NCBI RefSeq assembly: GCF_013426915.1 | Contig: NZ_AP023183.1 | Location: forward strand, 186,001-250,000 | Length of the DNA: 64,000 bases | Origin: Paraburkholderia sp. PGU19 | Lineage (GTDB): Bacteria; Pseudomonadota; Gammaproteobacteria; Burkholderiales; Burkholderiaceae | Direction: 5' to 3' | Shown here: positions 47,020 through 56,150 of the stretch, piece after piece | Numbering within the stretch: position 1 is the stretch's first letter | Layout: the number at the start of each line of letters is the position of its first letter | Notes under the pieces: generated by a model | Database searches by the model: none | Told to the model about the DNA's origin: nothing | Seen by the model: the letters and a program-made list of their open reading frames with translations, nothing else | Position numbers and translations under genes: made by a program

Positions 47020-47192
47020 CGCGCTCGCAACCGACCATAGGCCGCGTCAACAATACAGATCCCAGCAGGATACGGCGCCGGCGTTACGAGCGCCGGCCGT
47101 GACGCCCCGGCACTTTTTGCTTGCCTGACCAGGGCAGGCGGGAAGCGAGGCGTGGCGTCCGGAATCAACCGCAGGACACAGGAGAAGACATC

Positions 47193-48575
47193 GTGGCACA
47201 CCAGGGACAGGGCACGCTCAAGCGCGGCCTGAAGAATCGTCACATTCAGTTGATCGCACTCGGCGGCGCGATCGGGACAGGGCTGTTTCTCGGCGTCGCC
47301 CAAACCATCAAGTCGGCGGGGCCATCGGTATTGCTCGGATACGCGATTGCCGGCATCGTCGCCTTTTTCATCATGCGGCAGCTTGGCGAAATGGTGGTCG
47401 ACGAGCCGGTCGCCGGCTCCTTCAGTTATTTCGCGGGCAAGTACTGCGGGCAATACGCGGGCTTCCTGTCGGGCTGGAACTATTGGGTGCTGTACATTCT
47501 CGTGTCGATGGCGGAGTTGTCGGCGGTCGGTATCTACATGCAGTACTGGTGGCCGGGTCTGCCGACGTGGGTCTCCGCGCTCGTGTGCTTCTGCGTGATC
47601 AACGCGATCAACCTGACCAGCGTGAAGTCGTACGGCGAACTGGAATTCTGGTTTTCGATCGTCAAGGTCGTAGCCATTGTCGGCATGATCGGCTTCGGCG
47701 GCTATCTGCTGGTCTCGGGCCACGCCGGGCCTGAGGCGAGCGTGGCCAACCTCTGGCGTCACGGCGGTTTCTTCCCCAACGGCGTTTCGGGTCTCGTGAT
47801 GGCCATGGCCGTCATCATGTTCTCATTCGGCGGACTCGAACTCGTCGGCATCACCGCCGCCGAGGCGGATGATCCGTCACGTACCATCCCGCGCGCGACC
47901 AACCAGGTGATTTACCGCATTCTCATCTTCTACGTCGGCGCACTCGGCGTGCTGCTTTCGCTGTATCCGTGGGAAAAGGTCGTCGCGGGAGGCAGTCCGT
48001 TCGTGCTGATCTTTCACGCGATGAACAGCAACTTCGTGGCTAATGTGCTCAATGCCGTGGTGCTCACGGCCGCGCTGTCGGTCTACAACAGCGGCGTGTA
48101 CTGCAACAGCCGCATGCTCTACGGCCTTGCGGGCCAGGGTAACGCGCCGCGTGCGCTACTGAAGGTCAATGCCCGGGGCATTCCGCTCGTCGCACTCGGT
48201 GTCTCCGCGCTCGCGACGGCAGCGTGCGTGGTCATCAACTACCTGATGCCCGGCAAGGCATTCGAGCTCCTCATGGGCCTCGTCGTCTCCGCGCTCATCA
48301 TCAACTGGGCAATGATCAGCATCATCCATCTGCAATTCCGCCGTGCGAAGGCACGCGCCGGCGACACGACCCTGTTCCGCAGCTTCGGCTATCCGCTCAC
48401 AAACTACCTGTGTCTCGCATTCCTCGGCGGTATTCTGGTAGTGATGTGCCTGATTCCGGACCTGCGCATTTCCGTCTACCTGATCCCGGTCTGGCTCGTC
48501 GTGCTGGGCGTAGGCTATCGGCTGAGCAACCGTCGCGCGGGCGCCTCGGTACCGGCCGGCGTGTCGATTCGCTAG
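47193..48575 (+). CDS. aroP: Aromatic amino acid permease (AroP-like APC transporter)
   Basis: A 460-residue inner-membrane permease with about 12 helices. Start is GTG (VAHQGQGTLKRGLKNRHIQL) after CAGGAGAAG. Family signature: IALGGAIGTGLFLGVAQTIK, then QLGEMVVDEPVAGSFSYFA and AELSAVGIYMQYWWPGLPTW. Lies between hppD and the aromatic aminotransferase, so phenylalanine, tyrosine or both are the likely substrates; related members also carry proline or GABA. Confidence 0.88.
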   Translation: MAHQGQGTLKRGLKNRHIQLIALGGAIGTGLFLGVAQTIKSAGPSVLLGYAIAGIVAFFIMRQLGEMVVDEPVAGSFSYFAGKYCGQYAGFLSGWNYWVLYILVSMAELSAVGIYMQYWWPGLPTWVSALVCFCVINAINLTSVKSYGELEFWFSIVKVVAIVGMIGFGGYLLVSGHAGPEASVANLWRHGGFFPNGVSGLVMAMAVIMFSFGGLELVGITAAEADDPSRTIPRATNQVIYRILIFYVGALGVLLSLYPWEKVVAGGSPFVLIFHAMNSNFVANVLNAVVLTAALSVYNSGVYCNSRMLYGLAGQGNAPRALLKVNARGIPLVALGVSALATAACVVINYLMPGKAFELLMGLVVSALIINWAMISIIHLQFRRAKARAGDTTLFRSFGYPLTNYLCLAFLGGILVVMCLIPDLRISVYLIPVWLVVLGVGYRLSNRRAGASVPAGVSIR

Positions 48576-48698
48576 CCGCGCTACTGGCTGCGGGACGGCG
48601 CCAACGAGCTTTCCCGCCATCACATCTGATTGATGCGAGCCGATCAGGCTCGCTCGATCATCCACTGCTTTTTCGCTTTGGCTTCCCCAGGAACTGTC

Positions 48699-49904
48699 AT
48701 GTTCGAACACATCGATGCCTATCCCGGCGACCCGATCCTCACGTTGAATGAGAACTTCGCGAAGGATCTGCGCGACAACAAGGTCAACCTGAGCATCGGC
48801 ATCTACTACGATGACGAAGGCCGCTTGCCCGTCATGCAAGCCGTGCGCGAGGCCGAAGGACAATTGCTCGCGGAACTCGGCCCAAAGCCATACCTGCCCA
48901 TGGCGGGCTTCGCGCAGTATCGCGACGCCGTGCAGTCGCTGGTGTTCGGCGACGACTCGCCGGCGCGTGTCGATGGCCGCATCGCGACCGTGCAGACGCT
49001 GGGCGGCTCGGGGGCGCTCAAGATTGGCGCAGATTTCATCAAGCGCTACTTTCCGGGCTCACAGGTCTGGGTGAGCGATCCGACGTGGGAAAACCACCGT
49101 TTCATTTTCGAGCGCGCCGGGTTCACCGTCAGCACCTATCCGTACTATGACGAGGCCAGCGGCGGCCTGAAGTTCGAAGCGATGCTCACGGCCATCGACG
49201 CGTTGCCTGCACGCAGCGTCGTGCTATTGCATGCGTGCTGTCACAATCCGACCGGTGTGGACCTGAACGACGCGCAGTGGGTACAGTTGATCGAGATTCT
49301 CAAGAAACGTGACCTGCTGCCGTTTATCGACATGGCCTATCAGGGCTTCGGCGCGGGTATCGAGGCGGACGCATTCGCGATTCGCGAACTCGTGCACCAG
49401 AACGTGCCGGCCTTCGTGGCCAACTCGTTCTCGAAGAACTTCTCGCTGTATGGCGAGCGCTGCGGCGGTCTGTCGGTGATCTGCGAGTCGCCGGATGTGG
49501 CCGCTCGGGTATTGGGTCAACTGACGAGCGCGGTGCGTGCGAACTATAGCAACCCGCCGACGCACGGCGCGAAGATCGTCGCGCGAGTGCTCACGACACC
49601 GGAGCTGCGGCAATCGTGGGAAGATGAGCTTACTTCGATGTGCCGGCGCATCATGCGCATGCGTGCCGAGATCCATGACTGCCTGCGGGGCAATGTACCG
49701 GACACGATGCTCGCACGATATCTCGAGCAACGCGGGATGTTCACGTACACGGGGCTGTTAGCCGGCCAGGTTGACGTGCTCCGCGAGCGTCACGGCGTCT
49801 ATCTGATCCGGTCCGGTCGCATGTGCGTCGCTGCTCTGAATGAGAGAAACCTTGCAATCACTGCCCGGGCGATCGCGGAAGTCCTCTCACACGCAACGGA
49901 TTGA
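48699..49904 (+). CDS. tyrB: Aromatic amino acid aminotransferase (class I, PLP)
   Basis: A 401-residue transaminase: MFEHIDAYPGDPILTLNENF, VNLSIGIYYDDEGRLPVM, VQTLGGSGALKIGADFIKR, LLHACCHNPTGVDLNDAQW (Asn-Pro-Thr-Gly), the Schiff-base Lys in NSFSKNFSLYGERCGGLS and the substrate Arg in VYLIRSGRMCVAALN. It converts tyrosine or phenylalanine to the keto acid that HppD consumes. Third gene of the tyrosine unit after hppD and the permease. Confidence 0.93.
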   Translation: MFEHIDAYPGDPILTLNENFAKDLRDNKVNLSIGIYYDDEGRLPVMQAVREAEGQLLAELGPKPYLPMAGFAQYRDAVQSLVFGDDSPARVDGRIATVQTLGGSGALKIGADFIKRYFPGSQVWVSDPTWENHRFIFERAGFTVSTYPYYDEASGGLKFEAMLTAIDALPARSVVLLHACCHNPTGVDLNDAQWVQLIEILKKRDLLPFIDMAYQGFGAGIEADAFAIRELVHQNVPAFVANSFSKNFSLYGERCGGLSVICESPDVAARVLGQLTSAVRANYSNPPTHGAKIVARVLTTPELRQSWEDELTSMCRRIMRMRAEIHDCLRGNVPDTMLARYLEQRGMFTYTGLLAGQVDVLRERHGVYLIRSGRMCVAALNERNLAITARAIAEVLSHATD

Positions 49905-50319
49905 GGGAATCTGCGGATATTGCGTTTGTGTGTTTTCAGGGAAATCGTTCTTTTCCGGCAAGCGCATCCAAGGCCGCGCGGGGCATGGTCGCCAAGCGGG
50001 CCGAGCCTGTATGCGTGGCAGGCGGGCCGCTGCGTTGGCCTGCCCGTAGCGCGCAGCGAGTCTGCCCTGGTTCGGGCGGTCACCCAATCCCCACGGCATC
50101 ATTTCGATCTGTGTACTTTGACATCAACCGGATTCACATTGGTTGGCCCCGACAGACAGACAGATAGACAGACGTCGAAGCGGTCGTGCCCGAGGCACGC
50201 GGCGAGACCGGTCGTCGATCGTCGACCCGAAACGAGGCGATTTTTCGCACTCCAGGCGCAAGCCACCTCGATGCGGTTTATGCATCATGGCAAGAGGGGC
50301 CTCACACGCTACCACCGAC
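49905..50319. other. Intergenic region with a GACA microsatellite
   Basis: No gene supported; a hypothetical reading frame is not supported by a ribosome site. Contains the short GACA repeat listed separately. The flanking genes converge, so both transcripts end here. Confidence 0.4.
50151..50173. repeat. GACA tetranucleotide repeat
   Basis: Three perfect GACA units, one GATA and then GACAGAC make about 5.7 copies. It lies in intergenic DNA, so phase variation of a reading frame is unlikely. Confidence 0.8.
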
Positions 50320-51705
50320 TCACAACAGGACCGCTTGCTGCAAAAGCTCGAGCGCTTTCAATTCGTCCAGTCGACCCGTGCGTGCCTTACCTGCCAGCGT
50401 CTTGATCAATGCTTCTGCTATCGGTTCAATACCATGAAAATCGTCCAGGCTGGTCACGGAAGCGAAGGGCAGCGGTACCGGGTTTTGCTGCGGTGTGGCG
50501 GAGGTAGGAAGCGACGCAGGGGTTGCCGGTGTGACCACCGGGCTCTCGCCATCACTTTGTTCCAGTGAGCGACCGGCGAGGTCGTCGGGGAAATCACTTG
50601 TATGATCCTGCGGGCTGACGACGATCACCTCATTCTCTGCTGCGACATCGGCCGAGACAGGTGAGGGGCTTTCCGAATCGATCAGGTCGCCCGCCCGCGT
50701 GTGCGCCTTGCGCACCCTCGCATTGGCTCGCTGCCCTTGCGCGCCATCATGTGCTGCGGCCGCAAGCGGCTCCTGTTGTTGAACGGATCCGCGACCGCGT
50801 GGAGCAGGGGTCAGCATGCGCGACACCGATTCTGGAATCTCGGCTTCGGAGCGCGGCGTGTCCAGCCAGCCAACTGGCAACCCCAATCGCTCCGTGAACC
50901 GGTTTGCTTCGACATCGTCCATGCGTTTCTTGCCATGTAGCCGATCGGCTATGTTGAAACCACTCATCTCCATGACCACGCCAAGTCTTACTTTCGATCC
51001 GTTGCGACTTGTGAGAACGTGAAGATTAGCGCGTCGGATGTTTTCTACCTCGGCGCTGTCGCTTAATGCCAGCGGTCGCTGTTGGGGCGTCTTGGGAGAC
51101 GTCTTGTTTTTCGAAGGCGAAGCGTTGAGCGGCGCATGAGGTTCAGGCTGTGCAGCCATTTCGCTTCGATTATTCTTGACGGCTCTGGGCGACCTGCCTG
51201 TTGCTTTCTTCGGCATTTGCGCTTCCTCGGACACACTATCTTTAAGTAACGGTTGCTGATCGGCGTTCAGGGCAGAAGCCGAGTTAAGTGCATCCGACTC
51301 TACGTCGGGTCCGTCGTCAGTCTGAATGAAGTCGAGTGGGGACTTCAGGCGAGCGATGGTCTCGGCGGCAAGGGCAGGATTGGGGTTGTCAAAAAAACCA
51401 TGCGGCAACCCAAGCGTGGTTTCCATGTGAAAGGCAGTCTCGGGTGTGAACCTCTCGCCCTTCATCAGTTCGGCCACGCGCGTCAGGTTCGATTCAAGAG
51501 CTATCGCGATATTCTCTGCGCCTACCGTCTCGACCAGAAACTGAAATGACCGTGTTTTGAAAACGGAGCCAGTCTGGGCGGGGTCTCGAGGAGGTGCCTT
51601 CACATAAGGTTGTCCCTGCGGGTTGGATGGGGATTTATTTACGTGGCGAGGTTGGCGTTGGCCGTTGTCCCGGGATCCCGCATATCGCCCGCGGGCTTGA
51701 CTCAT
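50320..51705 (-). CDS. Hypothetical protein with two divergent HTH-like repeats
   Basis: A 461-residue soluble protein starting MSQARGRYAGSRDNGQRQPR; this ATG has GGAG before it. Two units look alike: residues about 49-108 (AENIAIALESNLTRVAELMK ... FHMETTLGLPHGFFDNP) and about 224-285 (RLGVVMEMSGFNIADRLHGK ... NRFTERLGLPVGWLDTP). Both resemble XRE/lambda-repressor-like helices ending in the LGLPxG(F/W) element common in XRE regulators. The linkers and the C-terminal half are Pro/Ser/Ala/Gln-rich and disordered; the extreme C-terminus is helical (ELKALELLQQAVLL). DNA binding is inference. Monocistronic. Confidence 0.7.
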   Translation of the reverse strand: MSQARGRYAGSRDNGQRQPRHVNKSPSNPQGQPYVKAPPRDPAQTGSVFKTRSFQFLVETVGAENIAIALESNLTRVAELMKGERFTPETAFHMETTLGLPHGFFDNPNPALAAETIARLKSPLDFIQTDDGPDVESDALNSASALNADQQPLLKDSVSEEAQMPKKATGRSPRAVKNNRSEMAAQPEPHAPLNASPSKNKTSPKTPQQRPLALSDSAEVENIRRANLHVLTSRNGSKVRLGVVMEMSGFNIADRLHGKKRMDDVEANRFTERLGLPVGWLDTPRSEAEIPESVSRMLTPAPRGRGSVQQQEPLAAAAHDGAQGQRANARVRKAHTRAGDLIDSESPSPVSADVAAENEVIVVSPQDHTSDFPDDLAGRSLEQSDGESPVVTPATPASLPTSATPQQNPVPLPFASVTSLDDFHGIEPIAEALIKTLAGKARTGRLDELKALELLQQAVLL

Positions 51706-51846
51706 AAAGTAGGGCTCCATGCGATCGTTGATACGCTGAATATTTTAATCATAGACGAGGGCGATGTGGGCGTTTGATGATGGGTCAGCTCCTTGGGTCG
51801 AAGAGAGCCACAATCAAGGTCGAAATCCCAATTGCCGGGCCGCGAC

Positions 51847-52287
51847 GTGATCCAAGCCGCGCCGGCAACGCTACCATATAGTAGAGGTCAGTCACCAAAG
51901 GGCTTGCAGCATGGAAGCATACAACCCCAGAGCGCGCCCGAGCCTGGTTCATGGCTCGAACTGGACGAACAGGAGCGCATTGATCTTGTCGAATCCTGGC
52001 ATCGCGCGGCACACGTCAAACTTCCGAATGTCACCGCGCATGCCGCGTTGCACACCGTCGTCGAAAACCAGATTGCGATGAATCTCGAACCGGTGGTCCG
52101 AGCCGTGCATCGCCTGACGAATGGAGGACTGACGCGACATGATGCGATTCACGCAATCGGTTCGGTGGTCGCCGAGCAGTTCTTCGATATTTTGACCACG
52201 GAGCAGAGGGACGAGGTTGATGCTTCGCAAGCGCACTACCTCGCCGCAGTGGAGCGCCTAACCGTCACGAGCTGGCGTCAAGGATAG
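51847..52287 (+). CDS. Conserved hypothetical protein with His-rich core
   Basis: The conserved core reads DLVESWHRAAHVKLPNVTAH, AALHTVVENQIAMNLEPVVR, LTNGGLTRHDAIHAIGSVVA. It is a small helical family known to me only as conserved hypotheticals of proteobacteria; the regularly spaced His and Glu residues could bind metal. The start is uncertain: GTG at 51847 was chosen, but TTG codons at 51793 and 51904 are possible and the conserved part begins only around ELDEQERIDL. No signal peptide. It stands alone, divergent from the preceding gene. Confidence 0.6.
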   Translation: MIQAAPATLPYSRGQSPKGLQHGSIQPQSAPEPGSWLELDEQERIDLVESWHRAAHVKLPNVTAHAALHTVVENQIAMNLEPVVRAVHRLTNGGLTRHDAIHAIGSVVAEQFFDILTTEQRDEVDASQAHYLAAVERLTVTSWRQG

Positions 52288-52866
52288 CTACTTAAACTTC
52301 ATCTGTGATTCGAAGCAAGTCGGCGTTTCGCGCGGAGCCGTGTTGGTATCCAGACGACCACGAAGAAAGAAGTTCAGGCGCAGTCTGGCATGCCGATCTC
52401 GGACTCGATAATGGTATGTTCTTGCGCCGTGAAAACTTGTGGCGATCACGTTGACAGGTAGGGGGCGCAGCGGAGAAATAGTACGTAGTAGTCCAAAAAG
52501 CACACTGCAATTCGGCTGCGATCAAGTTGTGCCACGAAATCGTGCAATTGATGTCGGGTATCAGAAAACTTATCCTAATAGCACGATTTGTGGTGACGGT
52601 TTTTTGAAAAATCCCGCTCGCGGGTGAGTTCACGGTTGTCACAAAAAACGCAGGCGCAGGGCCTGCTAGGGCGCACAATCAAGGTCGGAGGGCGTCAGCA
52701 CTCCCTCAGATCACGTCCATTCCCACAATTAACAAACGTCAACACCCGCGGACTCGCCTTGCGAGTCGGGACTTACCCCGACTTCCCTCGAAATTCAGCT
52801 TTCGTTCAGGTTTGCCTACAAAGATGGTGGTCACGTGAACCCGTCGTCGCTTAAGGCAGCCACGTC
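52288..52866. other. Gene-free stretch before the PepSY-reductase gene
   Basis: No gene is supported on either strand. The segment 52560-52640 is AT-rich and likely contains promoters. The 14-mer CACAATCAAGGTCG occurs both at about 52675 and at about 51809 in direct orientation. Confidence 0.35.
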
Positions 52867-54684
52867 ATGAAATTCGCGTTTCGTCCTCTCGTTCTGCAAA
52901 TCCATCGTTGGTGCGGCTTGACCACCGGACTCGTGACTCTCGTGACTGCGATCACGGGCGCATCGATCGTGTTTCGTCCCGATCTCGAGCCTGCGCTCAA
53001 TCGTGACCTGCTGACGGTGCCGACCTGCGCGGAACGCTTGTCGCTCGACACGCTGGTCGCGAATGCCGCCGCGTCGCGGCCTCGCGCGACCCTCAATTAC
53101 GTCCGGATCATTGCGGGCAAAGTGGGCGCGCCGCGCATACCGTCCACGATGATCCGTTTCACCGATCAGTATTTCGTCTTTGTTGATCCGTGCACAGGCC
53201 GGGTATTAGGCGAGCGCTCGCGCTACGGCGGCCTGCTCGGCACGCTCGAGCAAATTCATCGTTTTCGCTTCATGAAGCATGGCAGCCTGATTACCGGTAC
53301 TAGCGCGATCATATTCGGGTTGCTGATCATTGTCGGCGGAGTCGCGCTCTGGTGGCCGCGCACGCGTCGCGGCTGGCGGCACGCTTTCACGCTCAGGTCT
53401 GACTCGCGAAGCCCCATGTCCACCTATCGCCTGCATCGGACCGCCGGCGCCTATGCGAGCGCAATTCTGCTGTCAATGGTGCTGACGGGACTGCCGTGGG
53501 CCTTCGACTGGTACGCGCACTGCATCTATACGATCGTTGGGTCCCCACAACCGATGAAGCCGCCGAAGTCGACCGCGCCTGCGAACGGGGCAACGCGCCT
53601 GTCGCTCGATTCGTTCTTGCGCACAGCGCAGTCGCTATCGCCTGATCCCCAGGACGCACTTCTTCACATCCCTGAGAAGTTACGCGATCCGGTCGAGATG
53701 TACTTGATCGAGCGTGACGCGCCGCATGCGAATGCACGCACGATGCTGTTTATGGACGCCTACACGGGCAAGGTGCTGCGCTTCATTCCGTATTCGAAGA
53801 GCAGCCTCGGACACAAGGCGTACTTCTGGGCGTTGTCGTGGCATACGGGCGCGCTCGGTGGAATATTCGGGCAACTGCTCCTGCTGTTCGGCGCGTTCGC
53901 CGTACCCGCGCTCGCGTACACGGGCATCCGCAACTTCCTGCGCCGAGGGCAGGGCACGGCATTGGCAAAGGCCCGTATGATGGTGCGCGTCGCGAAGACG
54001 ACAGTCGAGGCCGACGGCGTGCGTGCGTTCGAACTGACCGATCGGAAGGGACGCAAGCTACCGCCGTTCGCGGCCGGCGCCCATATCGACGTGCACCTCG
54101 GCGACGGCCTCGTGCGCCAATATTCGCTGTGCAACGATGCGCGGGAGCGGCATCGTTATCTAATTGCAGTGCTGCGCGTTGAACGCTCGCGAGGCGGATC
54201 GGCAGCGATGCACGAGCGCATCCGCGAAGGCGACCTGCTCGAGATCGGCCTGCCGAGCAATAACTTCGCGCTCGACGAGTCCGCACCGCACTCGTTGTTG
54301 CTTGCAGGCGGCATTGGGATCACCCCAATTCTTGCCATGGCGGAGCGGCTCGCGCGGCGACGAGCCGTTTTCGAGATGCACTACTGCGCGCGTTCGCGCT
54401 CGCGCGCGGCATTCCTGCGACGGCTCGCGCAAGCGCCGCTCGCGGGCCGCGTGCGGTACCACTTCAGCGATGAGCGTGCTGACCAGCGATTCGACATCGA
54501 TCGCGTGCTCGACAGTCAGTCGTCGAGCACGCATCTGTACGTCTGCGGCCCCACCGGCTTCATTGACGCGGTGCTATACGCGGCGCGCCACCGCGGCTGG
54601 CCCGAGCGGCAGTTGCATTGCGAGCGTTTCGGGTCAAATGCACAAAAGCCCCCACGACGCGTGCGTTCGACGTCAAGCTCGTGA
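52867..54684 (+). CDS. PepSY-TM protein fused to a ferredoxin-reductase-type FAD/NAD module
   Basis: A 605-residue inner-membrane protein. Residues 1-370 form a PepSY-associated TM protein: LQIHRWCGLTTGLVTLVTAI, IHRFRFMKHGSLITGTSAII with FGLLIIVGGVALWWPRTRRG, a third segment TAGAYASAILLSMVLTGLPW and a last helix GQLLLLFGAFAVPALAYTGI. Histidines in the helices could bind haem. Residues about 375-590 are a phthalate/vanillate-reductase-like domain: HIDVHLGDGLVRQYSLCND (FMN/FAD), LLLAGGIGITPILAMAERL (NAD) and YVCGPTGFIDAVLYAARHR. The usual C-terminal 2Fe-2S domain lies in the next frame over after a CCCCC run. Such proteins are linked to reduction of imported ferric complexes in several bacteria. 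Here it opens the TonB-receptor region. Confidence 0.88.
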   Translation: MKFAFRPLVLQIHRWCGLTTGLVTLVTAITGASIVFRPDLEPALNRDLLTVPTCAERLSLDTLVANAAASRPRATLNYVRIIAGKVGAPRIPSTMIRFTDQYFVFVDPCTGRVLGERSRYGGLLGTLEQIHRFRFMKHGSLITGTSAIIFGLLIIVGGVALWWPRTRRGWRHAFTLRSDSRSPMSTYRLHRTAGAYASAILLSMVLTGLPWAFDWYAHCIYTIVGSPQPMKPPKSTAPANGATRLSLDSFLRTAQSLSPDPQDALLHIPEKLRDPVEMYLIERDAPHANARTMLFMDAYTGKVLRFIPYSKSSLGHKAYFWALSWHTGALGGIFGQLLLLFGAFAVPALAYTGIRNFLRRGQGTALAKARMMVRVAKTTVEADGVRAFELTDRKGRKLPPFAAGAHIDVHLGDGLVRQYSLCNDARERHRYLIAVLRVERSRGGSAAMHERIREGDLLEIGLPSNNFALDESAPHSLLLAGGIGITPILAMAERLARRRAVFEMHYCARSRSRAAFLRRLAQAPLAGRVRYHFSDERADQRFDIDRVLDSQSSSTHLYVCGPTGFIDAVLYAARHRGWPERQLHCERFGSNAQKPPRRVRSTSSS

Positions 54685-54926
54685 GTACGGGCAAGGTGTA
54701 CAGGATTTCAGAGCACAAGACCGTCACCGCGTCGCTGGCCGAGTACGGCGTCAGGATCCCGACGTCTTGCGATCAGGGCATTTGCGGTACGTGCGTCACT
54801 CGTGTGATTGCAGGCAAAGTCGAGCATTTCGACTGCGTGTTGACGGACGCCGAGCGTGAGCAACACGGGTATTTCACGCCATGCTGCTCGCGCGCGAAGG
54901 GCGATCTGCTCGTGCTGGACATCTGA
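54618..54926 (+). CDS. 2Fe-2S ferredoxin domain, out of frame with the preceding reductase
   Basis: From about 54660 on, this frame reads TRAFDVKLVSTGKVYRISEH, SCDQGICGTCVTRVIAG and FTPCCSRAKGDLLVLDI, the plant-type 2Fe-2S domain (C-x4-C-x2-C plus distal Cys) that normally ends reductases of the VanB type. It overlaps the reductase by 67 bases and is displaced by one base at CCCCC (about 54651-54655). The first 14 residues, from a TTG codon, have no family match, so independent translation is doubtful. Restoring one base would give a single protein of about 685 residues. A frameshift by mutation, by sequence error or by recoding cannot be told apart from sequence alone. Confidence 0.8.
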   Translation: MRAFRVKCTKAPTTRAFDVKLVSTGKVYRISEHKTVTASLAEYGVRIPTSCDQGICGTCVTRVIAGKVEHFDCVLTDAEREQHGYFTPCCSRAKGDLLVLDI

Positions 54927-55336
54927 TCCGGCGGCAAACGCGCGCCTTACGCAGGGTGGGACCCGATGCGCGTCGAGGCCGGACCCGATCGGAAAAAGAG
55001 ATTCCAAAACTTGGAAGACACCGTGATAAAAAAGCGATGACGATGATGGCTGTCATGTCTATGTTTTCACCTCTCTCTACGCGCAGGCCGACGGTGACGC
55101 CTGGCGAATGCGGCGTGGCAGCAGCCCGGATACGCGAAGAACTATGCTCCGCAGGTCTTGAGTTGGATGTCCGCATGTGTCGTCCGAATCGGGCGACAAG
55201 CGTGATCGTCGCTGCGGAATCGGGCAGCCGGATCGGCGGCACGAAATCGGACCCGCGATCGCGAAGTGATCAAGGCCAGCATGCCGTTCTTTCTGATCAG
55301 GCAGCCCTTATTCAACGCACCCTTGACGGAACATCT
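54927..55336. other. Intergenic region with TTCCAA/TTGGAA palindrome
   Basis: No gene is called. TTCCAA (55002-55007) and TTGGAA (55011-55016) form a perfect inverted repeat with spacer AAC, a possible regulator site upstream of the secreted tandem-repeat protein. Confidence 0.4.
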
Positions 55337-56131
55337 ATGAAACCCATTTCGATTCGAGCATTTGGCCACAACTTGGCCATCGCCGCGGTGCTGGCAGGCG
55401 CGCTGCACACCAGCGCCGCGAGCGCCGTCGAGCCGTCGGACAACGACGCACTGTCACTGATCATCACGTACCAGACTGCACCCGCGAACAGGCCGGCGCT
55501 GCGCCGCGAACTGGAGCAGTCAACCGCACGCGAGCTCGCGCGCTGGAAGCATGACGGGCGGATCAAGCAATACAACCTCCTGTTCAATCGCTACGCCGAT
55601 TCGGACAACTGGGATGCAATGGCTGTGCTGGCGTTCGCGACGCCGGACGACCTATCCCGCTGGCGGACGGTAGAGCTGACGCGGCCAGCGGCGCTGTCCG
55701 GAAAGGCGCTCTCCGTGACGACCACCATTCATACGACGCCCGTCGACACCAAGCGTGCGGAGACGCTCGGCACGAAATCACGGAATGCGGTCTACGTCGT
55801 TATTCCGTACAAAACGCTCGTTCCGATGGACGAATATGAGAAGTACGCTGACGGCTATGTCATTCCGCAGTTCAAAGGATGGATGGAGGAAGGCGTGCTG
55901 TCCGGGTATTCGCTCTATACGAGCCAGTTTCCGGCCGGCCGTCCCTGGTCCGCAATGGTGATGCTGCAGTACAAGGACGAGGCCGCGCTTAGCGCGCGGG
56001 AGGCGGTAGTCGCGAAGGTGCGCGAGCGTCTGAAGAACAACCCGGAATGGAAGGCCATCAGCGACAGCAAGAAGAACGTGCGGTCCGAGGAGCAGGTCGT
56101 GATCGCCGACTCCGTCGCCGTGAATCAATAG
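55337..56131 (+). CDS. Exported hypothetical protein with internal tandem repeat
   Basis: A 264-residue exported protein; signal peptide MKPISIRAFGHNLAIAAVLA, cleavage near ASAVE. Two repeats align: residues 39-110 (LSLIITYQTAPANRPALRRE ... KQYNLLFNRYADSDNWDAMA) and 151-225 (AVYVVIPYKTLVPMDEYEKY ... SGYSLYTSQFPAGRPWSAMV). Each has strand-helix-strand-strand character with a hydrophobic V-MA-V / VM-LQY strand, suggesting a tandem dimeric alpha/beta (ferredoxin-like) barrel. No catalytic motif recognised. It precedes the binding-protein gene by 19 bases, so the two are probably co-transcribed. A role in handling an imported ligand is inference from context. Confidence 0.75.
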   Translation: MKPISIRAFGHNLAIAAVLAGALHTSAASAVEPSDNDALSLIITYQTAPANRPALRRELEQSTARELARWKHDGRIKQYNLLFNRYADSDNWDAMAVLAFATPDDLSRWRTVELTRPAALSGKALSVTTTIHTTPVDTKRAETLGTKSRNAVYVVIPYKTLVPMDEYEKYADGYVIPQFKGWMEEGVLSGYSLYTSQFPAGRPWSAMVMLQYKDEAALSAREAVVAKVRERLKNNPEWKAISDSKKNVRSEEQVVIADSVAVNQ

Positions 56132-56150
56132 TGAACCTCGTGGAGTACAT

